From: Pseudolysinimonas_A sp044239695
GTDB lineage: Bacteria > Actinomycetota > Actinomycetes > Actinomycetales > Microbacteriaceae
Assembly: GCF_044239695.1 (NCBI RefSeq)
Contig: NZ_JBIIAW010000061.1
Coordinates: 1-18,716, forward strand
Reading direction: 5' to 3'
DNA: 18,716 nucleotides
Shown here: piece by piece, positions 7,578 through 14,011 of the stretch
Position numbering within the stretch: position 1 is the first letter of the stretch
Layout: each line of letters starts with the position of its first letter
Notes under the pieces: generated by a model
Database searches by the model: none
The model's input: the letters and a program-made list of their open reading frames with translations, nothing else
Told to the model about the DNA's origin: nothing
Position numbers and translations under genes: made by a program

Positions 7578-8229
7578 GAGTCCTTCCTCGCCCGTCCGCG
7601 TCGCGCGTGCCGCGGCTGCCCTGCTCCTCGTCGTGGGTCTCGCCGGCTGCACCCTGCTGAGCGCCGTCGGCGGGGGCGCCGCGACGCCGGGCCCCTCGGC
7701 GACCGGATCGGGATCCGAGGGCGACGCCGAGCAGACCGACGCGGCAGCCGACCTCACCTCCTGCCCGATCGGAGCGTGGGAGCTGGTGAACGACTCCTGG
7801 CGCGACTCCCTCCAACTGATCGTCGACGAGGCGCTCCCCGGAGCCGAGGTGAGCACGTCCGGGGTGCTGCGCCTCGAGTGGCGGGACGGCGGCACGTATC
7901 GCCTCGACGCCGACCGGTCGACCGCGGTGATCAGCGGGTCCAGCGACGGTGTCCCCTTCACGCAGACGGTGCTGCACGACGGGATCGAGAGCGGCACCTG
8001 GAGCGGTGCGGAGGGCGCCTACGCGCTCGTCGGCGACGCCGCGAGCGGCTACGACACGACGGTGACCCTCGAGTCGGGCGGCGCCGTCTACAGCCCCGAT
8101 CCCGACGAGCTGGCGTCCGAAGCCTGGTCGGGCGATCTCGCCGTCGCGTGCACCGCGACGGGGATGTCGACGACCGTGACGGAGGCCGACGGCACCGTCG
8201 CCGTCGACTGGGTGCGCATCGGCGGCTGA
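7576..8229 (+). CDS. Hypothetical lipoprotein (217 aa)
   Basis: Predicted membrane-anchored lipoprotein of unknown function. The N-terminus has a short positive region (Arg8, Arg11), a hydrophobic stretch 12-22, and the lipobox LAGC with Cys25. A low-complexity Gly/Ser/Thr/Asp linker runs to about residue 58. The mature domain begins at CPIGAWELVNDSW and is rich in alternating, beta-prone segments with two Cys (about 60 and 195) that could pair. It loosely resembles small beta-barrel ligand-binding lipoproteins, but I cannot assign a family. The frame also opens at ATG 7549. I prefer 7576 because the signal peptide then starts normally and the 34-nt spacing to the upstream palindrome equals that of the other gene carrying it. 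There is no clear Shine-Dalgarno site. Confidence 0.8.
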   Translation: MSPSSPVRVARAAAALLLVVGLAGCTLLSAVGGGAATPGPSATGSGSEGDAEQTDAAADLTSCPIGAWELVNDSWRDSLQLIVDEALPGAEVSTSGVLRLEWRDGGTYRLDADRSTAVISGSSDGVPFTQTVLHDGIESGTWSGAEGAYALVGDAASGYDTTVTLESGGAVYSPDPDELASEAWSGDLAVACTATGMSTTVTEADGTVAVDWVRIGG

Positions 8230-8249
8230 CGCGCGGCCGAATGGCCCTG

Positions 8250-8269
8250 GCCAGACCGATCGGCCTGGC
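8250..8269. promoter_or_regulatory. Imperfect 20-bp dyad abutting a -10 box (candidate operator)
   Basis: GCCAGACCGAT and its partner CGGCCTGGC form a 20-bp dyad with one mismatched pair. It fills the spacer immediately upstream of the TAGGGT box at 8270-8275, a typical repressor position. It could alternatively be a weak terminator for the preceding gene, but no T-run follows. Confidence 0.4.
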
Positions 8270-8275
8270 TAGGGT
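8270..8275 (+). promoter_or_regulatory. -10 box of the second lipoprotein gene
   Basis: TAGGGT lies 6 nt before the GTG at 8282, with no ribosome site between, which indicates leaderless transcription. Confidence 0.55.
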
Positions 8276-8281
8276 GGTCGG

Positions 8282-8998
8282 GTGACGTCGATGAACCCCA
8301 CCGGAAACCCGCGCCGCTGGCGGCTGCTGGTCGCGCCGGCCGTCGTGGCGCTGCTGCTGCTCGCCGGATGCCAGTCGACCCCGACCGACGACCTGGAAGA
8401 CGAGCTGGCCGGGATCGCCGGCGTCGAGCTCATCGATATCGACGCGACCCGGGTCAAGGCCACGCTCGTCGATGACGTGTCGGCCGCGGACGCGCAGACC
8501 GCGATCCTCGCGGTGCGCGACCGGTCCATCGCGGCGCACCCCCTCGGCGCGGACGTGGAACTGGTGGTCGTCATCGGTGCCGGCGCCCGCGACTTCGGCG
8601 ACCCCCAGCCCTGGGAGGTCTACAGCTACGGGCGCTGGTCCGCCGGGGCGACCGGCGGCGAAGGCTTCGCCCAGCAGGCGGCCTTCTTCGCGAGCCTGGC
8701 TGACTGGGAGACCCTGACCACGACTCCCGCCCAGATCCGTCGCGTGCAGTTCGCGGTCACCGGGGTGGACTCGGTCGTCGAGACCCCCGCCCCCGGCGAC
8801 ACGGCCGCTCCGGCCGAGACGGCGGCGCCCGAGGACGGCGCGGAGGCCGAAGCGCCCACCGTGCAGGTCGTCGACCTCCTCCTGGGTCAGTCCTTCCCGA
8901 ACGAGAACCTGCCGACCGACGTCGACGCCCTGATCGCCGAACTCGAGGCTCTCTGGGTCGCGAGCGGCGGCGACCCCGCGGGCATCACCATCCGCTGA
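8282..8998 (+). CDS. Hypothetical lipoprotein (238 aa)
   Basis: Predicted lipoprotein of unknown function. Arg11, Arg12 and Arg14 precede a hydrophobic core, and the lipobox LAGC places the lipidated Cys at residue 30. The mature part has an alpha/beta-looking segment (about 35-100), then a region rich in Trp/Tyr/Phe (about 105-140). An Ala/Pro/Glu/Thr-rich linker (about 163-190) precedes a short C-terminal domain. The start could be GTG 8282 or ATG 8291. GTG is chosen because a TAGGGT box lies exactly 6 nt before it, the spacing seen at other genes here. It follows the other lipoprotein gene by 52 bp, but its own promoter and dyad suggest separate control. It ends 8 bp from a convergent gene. 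Confidence 0.82.
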   Translation: MTSMNPTGNPRRWRLLVAPAVVALLLLAGCQSTPTDDLEDELAGIAGVELIDIDATRVKATLVDDVSAADAQTAILAVRDRSIAAHPLGADVELVVVIGAGARDFGDPQPWEVYSYGRWSAGATGGEGFAQQAAFFASLADWETLTTTPAQIRRVQFAVTGVDSVVETPAPGDTAAPAETAAPEDGAEAEAPTVQVVDLLLGQSFPNENLPTDVDALIAELEALWVASGGDPAGITIR

Positions 8999-9012
8999 CC
9001 GTCGGGTCAGCG
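8993..9012. terminator. Bidirectional hairpin formed by two convergent stop codons
   Basis: CGCTGACC (8993-9000) and GGTCAGCG (9005-9012) form a perfect 8-bp stem with a GTCG loop. Each arm contains the stop codon of one gene: TGA 8996-8998 on + and 9007-9009 on -. It may terminate both transcripts, although no T-run is present. Confidence 0.5.
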
Positions 9013-9474
9013 CGCGATGTCGGCCACCGTCGCCGAGGTCGCGCGGATGAGGTCGGCCGGAGCCAGCTCGAGGTCGAGGCCGCGGCGTCCCCCGCTCACG
9101 AACACTGTGTCCCAGAGTTCGGCGCTCTCGTCGAGCACGGTCGGGTGCACGCTCTTCTGCCCGATCGGCGAGATGCCGCCGACGACGTAGCCGGTGCGGC
9201 GTTCGGCGACCGCCGGGTCGGCCATCACCGCCTTCTTGCCGCCGGCCGCGGCTGCGAGGGCCTTGAGGTCGAGTTTGCCGGTGACCGGCACGATCCCGAC
9301 GACGAGACGGCCGTCGACATCCGCCAGGAGCGTCTTGAAGACCCGATCGGGCTCGACCCCGAGCGCCTCGGCGGCCTCCCGGCCGAAGTCGGTGACGGCG
9401 GGGTCGTGCGCGTAGGCGCGTTCGGCGAAGGGGATGCCGGCGGCCCGGAGGGCGACGACCGCGGTCGTGCTCAG
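9007..9474 (-). CDS. ybaK: YbaK/EbsC-type Cys-tRNA(Pro) deacylase, CTG start
   Basis: Cytoplasmic editing enzyme that hydrolyses Cys mischarged on tRNA(Pro). At 155 aa it fits the family (E. coli YbaK about 159). Family features are AYAHDP near 21-25, the conserved Lys47 in RVFKTLL, VPVTGKLDLKALA at 62-74, and GYVVGGISPIGQK at 95-107. There is no ATG, GTG or TTG in frame near the N-terminus. The only position giving a family-like start (xSTTAVVALRAAGIP) is a CTG at 9474-9472, which overlaps the upstream TGA as CTGA. This is the 4-nt overlap usual for coupled genes, so I infer a CTG start and translation coupled to the DUF2510 gene. The ribosome site is poor. The product call is strong; the start rests on family length and context. 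Confidence 0.88.
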   Translation of the reverse strand: MSTTAVVALRAAGIPFAERAYAHDPAVTDFGREAAEALGVEPDRVFKTLLADVDGRLVVGIVPVTGKLDLKALAAAAGGKKAVMADPAVAERRTGYVVGGISPIGQKSVHPTVLDESAELWDTVFVSGGRRGLDLELAPADLIRATSATVADIAR

Positions 9475-10046
9475 GAGGCGTACCCGTAGGACATCAGGAA
9501 CGCGATGTAGACCACGACGACGATGATGCTGATCACGAAGACGACGATGCCGATGACGAGGCCGGCCAGCGCGATGCCGCGGCCGCTGTTCGGGTGTCCC
9601 AGGGCATCCAGCTGCCGGGCGCGGGAGAGTCCGAAGGCGGAGAGGATGATGCCGGCGATCGCGGCGAGGCCGCCGAGGATGAGCCACCCCGCGGCGGACA
9701 CGATGAGTCCGGCGATCGCGAGCCCGTTGGTGCCGGTGCCCGGGGCGGGTGCTCCATAGGGTGCCGGGGCGTACGGTGCCGGGGCGTAGGGCGCCGCGGG
9801 CGCCCCGTAGTACGGCTGGGCGGCGGGCGGGGGCGCGTACGGGTCGGGGCGCGCGCCGGCGCTCGCCGGGCTGCCGAAGGTGAATCCGGTCTCGACCGGC
9901 GCCGGCGCCGGGTCGCTGTAGACGGGCGCCACGACGGTCGCATCGCGCTTGTGGTCCGACCAGCCGGATCCGTTCCACCAGCGCTCGCCGGCCGGGTTCT
10001 CCGGATCCGCGTACCAACCTGCAGCGGGCGGGGTCACATCGGACAT
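9471..10046 (-). CDS. DUF2510/DUF4190 membrane protein (191 aa)
   Basis: Small membrane protein of unknown function. Residues 8-35 are a DUF2510 module (GWYADPENPAGERWWNGSGWS), a Trp-rich actinobacterial motif. A Pro/Ala/Tyr-rich linker (about 65-103) contains repeats of APYAP encoded by a 15-bp tandem repeat. Residues about 106-185 form a DUF4190-like region with hydrophobic segments near 108-140 and 158-184, separated by an Arg-containing loop (SRARQLDALGHPNSGRG). The ATG at 10046 is supported by a TAGGGT box 7 nt upstream. It is the first gene of a two-gene operon with the YbaK-type deacylase, overlapping it by 4 nt. No mechanistic link between the two is evident. Confidence 0.88.
   Translation of the reverse strand: MSDVTPPAAGWYADPENPAGERWWNGSGWSDHKRDATVVAPVYSDPAPAPVETGFTFGSPASAGARPDPYAPPPAAQPYYGAPAAPYAPAPYAPAPYGAPAPGTGTNGLAIAGLIVSAAGWLILGGLAAIAGIILSAFGLSRARQLDALGHPNSGRGIALAGLVIGIVVFVISIIVVVVYIAFLMSYGYAS
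9760..9789 (-). repeat. 15-bp tandem repeat in the linker of the DUF2510 protein
   Basis: Two adjacent 15-bp units (9760-9774 and 9775-9789) match at 14 of 15 positions and encode the APYAP repeats. A degenerate third unit may follow. The copy number may vary between strains. Confidence 0.6.
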
Positions 10047-10053
10047 GAGAGAA

Positions 10054-10059
10054 ACCCTA
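10054..10059 (-). promoter_or_regulatory. -10 box of the DUF2510 operon
   Basis: TAGGGT on the minus strand lies 7 nt before the ATG at 10046, and the intervening TTCTCTC carries no ribosome site. This indicates leaderless transcription. Confidence 0.6.
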
Positions 10060-10084
10060 CTGGGGTGGTGAGCCGGGGGCGACG

Positions 10085-12169
10085 TCAGTGCGCGCGGAAG
10101 AGCAGGATCGAGGTCGGTCCCACCGGCAGGTCGTCGCCGGGAGCGTGCTCGGGCTCGCGGTCGGCGATATCGTCCTGGGCGGAATCCCACAGCAGCGTGT
10201 ATCCGCTCACGCCCTCGTGCTCGGGCAGCGTGACCGTCACGTCGGTCTCGAGGCCGTGCACGACGAGCAGGATGCGGTTGAAGTCCTCGAACTCGGGGGT
10301 CGACGCCGCCAGATACTGCAGGGTGCGCTCGGCCGGGGAGTCCCAGTCCGCCAGCGACATCGACAGGCCCTGCTTGTTGTACCAGTCCATCTGGGTGGCG
10401 CTCGGCGTGGTCTCCCCGAAGCGGCCGAAGCGCACCGGGCGCAGGGCCGGGTTCTCGCGGCGCAGCTCGAGCAGGTGCCGGGTGACGGCGTGCAGCTCGT
10501 CCTGCCAGTCGTCCCGTTCCCACGACAGCCAGGTGAGTTCCGAGTCGTGGCAGTACGCGTTGTTGTTGCCGCGCTGGCTGCGCCCGAACTCGTCGCCGGC
10601 GGTGAGCATGGGGACTCCGGCCGACAGCAGCAGCGTGCCCAGCAGGTTGCGGATCGCGCGCCGGCGCACCCGCAGGATGTCGGCATCCGTTGTCGGCCCT
10701 TCGACGCCGTGATTGAACGACTTGTTGTCGTTCGAGCCGTCGCGGTTGTCTTCGCCGTTGCCCTTGTTGTGCTTCTGGTCGTACGAGACGAGGTCCCAGG
10801 CGGTGAAGCCGTCGTGCGCCGTGATGAAGTTGACGCTCGCGAGCGGCCCGCGTTCGAGCGCGAACACGTGATTCGATCCGGCGAGGCGGCGGGCGAGCGA
10901 CCCGATCCCCTCGCTGGGGAGGCCGTCGTGGTCGCCGTCCGCCCCGCGCGCGTCGGCGATGTCGCGCAGCCAGAAGTTGCGCATCCGATCGCGGTAGCCG
11001 TCGTTCCACTCGGAGTACCCGGCCGGGAAGTTGCCCACCTGCCAGCCGCCCAGGCCGACGTCCCAGGGCTCGGCGATCATCTTGACGCCGGCGAGGGCGG
11101 GATCGTCGCGGATGGCGAGCAGCAGCGGATGCTGCGGGTCGAACTCGGCGCCGGCGCCGCGGCCGAGGGTCGCCATCAGGTCGAAGCGGAACCCGTCGAT
11201 CTGCACGTCGTTGGCCCAGTAGCGCAGCGAGTCGAGCACGAGCCGCTGGGTCTCGGGGCGTTCGAAGTCGACCGTGTTGCCGCAGCCCGTGGTGTCGATG
11301 TAGGCGCCGGTCTCGTCCTGCCGGTAGTACGAGGCGTTGTCGAGCCCGCGGAACGAGAACACCGGACCGCCGCGGCCCTCCTCGGCGGTGTGGTTGTAGA
11401 CGACGTCGAGAACGACTTCGAGCCCGGCCTCGTGGAGCAGGCGCACCATGCCTTTGAACTCGCGCAGCACCGCGCCCGTGCCGCCGGTCTGCGCCGTGCG
11501 GGTGGCGTACGCGGCGTGCGGGGTGAAGAAGTTGAGGGTGTTGTAGCCCCAGTAGTTGATGAGGCCCATCTTCTGCAGGCGCTGCTCGCTGACGCTCTGA
11601 TGCACGGGCAGCAGCTCGACGGTCGTGACGCCGAGATCCTTCAGATACTCGATCGCCGCCGGGTGGGCGAGGCCGGCGTAGGTGCCGCGCAACTCCTCGG
11701 GGATGCCGGGATGCAGCTTCGTGAAGCCCTTCACGTGGGCCTCGTAGAGGACGGTGTGGTCGAGCGGCACCGCGGGCTTCGTCGAGCCGCTCCAGTCGAA
11801 CGTGTCGTCCTGCACGTACCCGCGCCACTCGCCGGCCTCGGTGCGGGCGAGGCCCCGCGCATACGGGTCGAGCAGGTTCTTCGTCGGGTCGAACGCGTGC
11901 GTCGGGCCCTTCGGGCCGCGGGCGCGGAGGGCGTAGTAGGTGCCGGGGGTGAGTGCCCGGGTCACGGCGCTCCAGACACCCGCCGAGTCCTGGGTGAGCG
12001 ACACCGTCGTGCTCGCGTAGGACGGATCCTTGCCCTCGAAGACGCAGAGGTCGACCCCGTGGGCGTTGGCGCTCCACACCCGGATCTCGCCGCCGGCAGG
12101 GGTCATCCGCACGCCGAGATCGCGGAGCGGATCGTCGGCGGGGGTTCCCCGGGTTGCGGCGGCGGGCAT
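10085..12169 (-). CDS. glgX: Glycogen debranching enzyme GlgX (isoamylase type)
   Basis: GH13_11 enzyme that hydrolyses alpha-1,6 branch points, acting on the limit dextrin left by GlgP. It is 694 aa. A CBM48 domain spans about residues 18-110, the catalytic barrel about 135-590, and a C-terminal beta domain runs to 694. Motifs are DVVYNH at 255-260, nucleophile Asp330 in GFRFDLM, acid/base Glu367 in IAEPWD, and His452-Asp453 in TAHDGFT. The long DQKHNKGNGEDNRDGSNDN segment (464-482) is typical of isoamylase/GlgX. The frame is open far upstream, but ATG 12169 gives the family N-terminus and has a TACGCT box 7 nt before it. It is divergent from a cysteine desulfurase across 33 bp. Its glycogen partners are on the other side of five intervening genes. 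Confidence 0.95.
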   Translation of the reverse strand: MPAAATRGTPADDPLRDLGVRMTPAGGEIRVWSANAHGVDLCVFEGKDPSYASTTVSLTQDSAGVWSAVTRALTPGTYYALRARGPKGPTHAFDPTKNLLDPYARGLARTEAGEWRGYVQDDTFDWSGSTKPAVPLDHTVLYEAHVKGFTKLHPGIPEELRGTYAGLAHPAAIEYLKDLGVTTVELLPVHQSVSEQRLQKMGLINYWGYNTLNFFTPHAAYATRTAQTGGTGAVLREFKGMVRLLHEAGLEVVLDVVYNHTAEEGRGGPVFSFRGLDNASYYRQDETGAYIDTTGCGNTVDFERPETQRLVLDSLRYWANDVQIDGFRFDLMATLGRGAGAEFDPQHPLLLAIRDDPALAGVKMIAEPWDVGLGGWQVGNFPAGYSEWNDGYRDRMRNFWLRDIADARGADGDHDGLPSEGIGSLARRLAGSNHVFALERGPLASVNFITAHDGFTAWDLVSYDQKHNKGNGEDNRDGSNDNKSFNHGVEGPTTDADILRVRRRAIRNLLGTLLLSAGVPMLTAGDEFGRSQRGNNNAYCHDSELTWLSWERDDWQDELHAVTRHLLELRRENPALRPVRFGRFGETTPSATQMDWYNKQGLSMSLADWDSPAERTLQYLAASTPEFEDFNRILLVVHGLETDVTVTLPEHEGVSGYTLLWDSAQDDIADREPEHAPGDDLPVGPTSILLFRAH

Positions 12170-12176
12170 GCGTTCC

Positions 12177-12182
12177 AGCGTA
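12177..12182 (-). promoter_or_regulatory. -10 box of glgX
   Basis: TACGCT on the minus strand ends 7 nt before the ATG of glgX. It is only 8 bp from the opposite-facing -10 box of the cysteine desulfurase gene. Confidence 0.55.
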
Positions 12183-12190
12183 TGGCTTCC

Positions 12191-12196
12191 TAGGGT
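12191..12196 (+). promoter_or_regulatory. -10 box of the cysteine desulfurase gene
   Basis: TAGGGT lies 6 nt before the ATG at 12203, with no ribosome site between, which indicates leaderless transcription. Its expected -35 position falls on the glgX start codon. Confidence 0.58.
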
Positions 12197-12202
12197 GGGC
12201 TC

Positions 12203-13345
12203 ATGTCCGTGCGTCACCCGTCGATCTACCTCGACCACGCGGCGACCTCGCCGATGCCGGTCGAGGTGCGCGAGGTCTACCTCGACGCGCTCGGACTCGT
12301 CGGCAACCCGTCGTCGATCCACGGGCACGGCCAGGCGGCGCGCGACCTGCTGGAGACCTCCCGGGAGGCGATCGCCGCGACGCTCGGCGCCGACTCCGTC
12401 GAGCTGGTCTTCACCGGCGGCGGCACCGAGGCGGTGAACCTCGCCGTCAAGGGATCGTTCTGGGCGCGGGCGCCGCGCCGCCGCATCCTCACGACCCGCG
12501 CCGAGCACCACGCCACCCTCGACAGCGTCGCCTGGCTCGCCAAGCACGAGGGTGCGGTCATCGACTGGATCGACGTGGATGCCGAGGGCCGTCTGTCGCT
12601 CGACTCCCTGTCGCTCGCGCTCGCCGATCCCGACGACATCGCCCTCGTGACCGTCCTGTGGGCGAACAACGAAGTCGGCACGCTCCAGCCGGTCGACGAG
12701 ATCGTGCGGCTCGCCCACGCGGCCGGAGTGCCCGTGCACCTCGACGCGATCGCCGCCTACGGCTCGGTGCCGATCGACGTGCACGCCGTGGGCGCCGACC
12801 TGGTGTCGGTGTCGGCCCACAAGATCGGCGGACCGGTCGGCCTCGGCGCTCTCGTCGTCTCCCGTACGGCGACGGTCGAACCGCTGCTGCACGGCGGCGA
12901 CCAGCAGCGCGCCCGCTCGGGCACCCAGGATGCCGCCGGAGCCGCCGCGTTCGCCGCGGCCGCGGCCCTGATCCCGGTTTCGCACGAGCCGCTCGTCGTC
13001 GTGCGCGACCGCCTCCGCGCGGGCCTCGAGAAGCTGCCCGGCGTCGTGTTGCGTGGCGCCCGCGAGGACCGCCTGCCCGGCAACGTGCACGCGACCTTCG
13101 CGGACTGCGACGGCGACGCGCTGCTGTACCTGCTCGACCGCGCCGGCTTCTCGGTGTCGACCGGGTCCGCCTGTCAGGCCGGAGTCGCCGAGGTCTCGCA
13201 CGTGCTGCTGGCGATGGGCGTCCCCGCCGCCGAGGCCCGCGGGGCCCTTCGCTTCACCCTCGGCCCCGACACGACGCCCGCCGAGATCGACACCCTCCTG
13301 GCCGTGCTGCCGGACGTGCTCGCGCAGGCCCGCGCCGCATCCTGA
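12203..13345 (+). CDS. Cysteine desulfurase (NifS/IscS family)
   Basis: PLP enzyme that takes sulfur from L-cysteine as an enzyme-bound persulfide for thiolation or Fe-S assembly. At 380 aa it is of usual length. Features are YLDHAATSP at 9-17, NPSSIHGHG at 35-43, His103 in EHHATLD, NNEVGT at 155-160, Asp181 in HLDAIAAYG, the PLP Lys207 in SAHKIGG, RSGTQD at 238-243, and the persulfide Cys324 in GSACQAG. By alignment with E. coli IscS (Asp180, Gln183, Lys206), the position of the PLP-contacting Gln is Ala184 here. MnmA lies just downstream, past three small genes, and is the likely sulfur recipient. This cysteine desulfurase-mnmA-ligA neighbourhood is common in actinobacteria. The start is ATG 12203, with a -10 box 6 nt upstream. 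Confidence 0.93.
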   Translation: MSVRHPSIYLDHAATSPMPVEVREVYLDALGLVGNPSSIHGHGQAARDLLETSREAIAATLGADSVELVFTGGGTEAVNLAVKGSFWARAPRRRILTTRAEHHATLDSVAWLAKHEGAVIDWIDVDAEGRLSLDSLSLALADPDDIALVTVLWANNEVGTLQPVDEIVRLAHAAGVPVHLDAIAAYGSVPIDVHAVGADLVSVSAHKIGGPVGLGALVVSRTATVEPLLHGGDQQRARSGTQDAAGAAAFAAAAALIPVSHEPLVVVRDRLRAGLEKLPGVVLRGAREDRLPGNVHATFADCDGDALLYLLDRAGFSVSTGSACQAGVAEVSHVLLAMGVPAAEARGALRFTLGPDTTPAEIDTLLAVLPDVLAQARAAS

Positions 13346-13382
13346 TCCTTCGGGCAAACGGCCGCCTCCGAGCGGTGCGGGG

Positions 13383-13402
13383 TGTAATGTTTCCCTGACA
13401 GG
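13383..13402 (+). promoter_or_regulatory. Promoter and candidate operator of the winged-helix regulator operon
   Basis: TGTAATGT (13383-13390) is an extended -10 element. The odd palindrome CCTGACAGG (13394-13402) sits at the predicted transcription start about 7 nt later, a plausible autoregulatory operator. The inferred leader is about 35 nt and includes a GAGGG ribosome site at 13422-13426. Confidence 0.4.
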
Positions 13403-13432
13403 TGATAGAAGTAGTCGACACGAGGGATGCGC

Positions 13433-13741
13433 ATGGATGCCGAGGGGCTCGCCGCACGGCTCACGGCGATCGCAAGCCCGCAGCGGTTGCGCATCCTCGC
13501 CGAACTCGCCGACGGCCCGCTGCACGTGAGCGAACTCGCCCGCCGGGCGGGGATGAGCCGCGCGCTGCTCTACATGCACCTCACCCGGCTCGAGGAGTCG
13601 GGCTTCGTGTCCGGCCGCCTCGAACTCGGCGCCGACGGCACGGCACTCAAGGTCTTCGAGGTCGTGCCGTTCCGGCTCGACGTCGACCTCGCGGCGGTCG
13701 TCGCCGCGGTTCGAGAAACCCCACCGAAGGAGCACCCCTGA
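13433..13741 (+). CDS. Winged helix-turn-helix regulator, ArsR-like (102 aa)
   Basis: Small DNA-binding protein. Residues 5-27 (LAARLTAIASPQRLRILAEL) match the first helices of ArsR-type winged helices. The HTH is at about 31-56 (LHVSELARRAGMSRALLYMHLTRLEESG), and a beta wing follows (GRLELGADGTALKVFEVV). There are no cysteines, so metal sensing through the classical ArsR motif is excluded. The start could be ATG 13427 or 13433. I choose 13433 because GAGGG lies at the correct 6-nt distance and the other ATG is directly against it. The stop overlaps the next start (TGATG), so the two genes are one translationally coupled operon. The ligand is unknown; the regulator probably answers to, or controls, the membrane partner. 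Confidence 0.85.
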   Translation: MDAEGLAARLTAIASPQRLRILAELADGPLHVSELARRAGMSRALLYMHLTRLEESGFVSGRLELGADGTALKVFEVVPFRLDVDLAAVVAAVRETPPKEHP

Positions 13742-13998
13742 TGGATAACATCCTCTCCAGCCCCGCGTTCTGGACCGGAATCGTCGTCGTCACCGTGATC
13801 GTCGCCATCACGATCACCGGTGCGCTCTACGGAGCCAACGAGACGAAACGCAAGCTCGCCGAGGCGGCCCAGGGCGGCGACTACAAGCGCCTCGCCGAGG
13901 AGAGCGCCGCCGTGCAGCGGCAGCTGCTGACCCGTCTCGACGGCATCGAGAGTCGCCTGGCGACCGTCGAGAAGACGCTCACCGACATCCCGGGCTGA
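13741..13998 (+). CDS. Small membrane-anchored coiled-coil protein (85 aa)
   Basis: Function unknown. One transmembrane segment spans about residues 10-31 (WTGIVVVTVIVAITITGALYG). It is followed by a charged, heptad-like helix at about 35-82 (KRKLAEAAQGGDYKRLAEESAAVQRQLLTRLDGIESRLATVEKTL), which looks like a coiled coil. The start ATG shares its A with the stop of the regulator gene (TGATG), behind a good GAAGGAG site, so expression is coupled to it. The pairing of a small winged helix with a one-pass coiled-coil protein suggests a membrane-linked sensor module (inference). It ends 13 bp from the convergent lipoprotein gene. Confidence 0.85.
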   Translation: MDNILSSPAFWTGIVVVTVIVAITITGALYGANETKRKLAEAAQGGDYKRLAEESAAVQRQLLTRLDGIESRLATVEKTLTDIPG

Positions 13999-14011
13999 CG
14001 GCCGCGGGCCG
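13999..14011. terminator. Short GC stem-loop between convergent genes
   Basis: CGGCC and GGCCG pair across a GCG loop and fill the 13-bp gap between the two stop codons. The stem is only 5 bp with no T-run, so it is a weak bidirectional terminator candidate. Confidence 0.25.

Noticed and set aside
13402..13998. 198-codon + strand frame running across the winged-helix regulator into the coiled-coil gene
   Set aside because: Its second half is the real 85-aa coiled-coil protein in its own frame. The first half is the out-of-frame shadow of the regulator. The ATG at 13741 with GAAGGAG is the better start.
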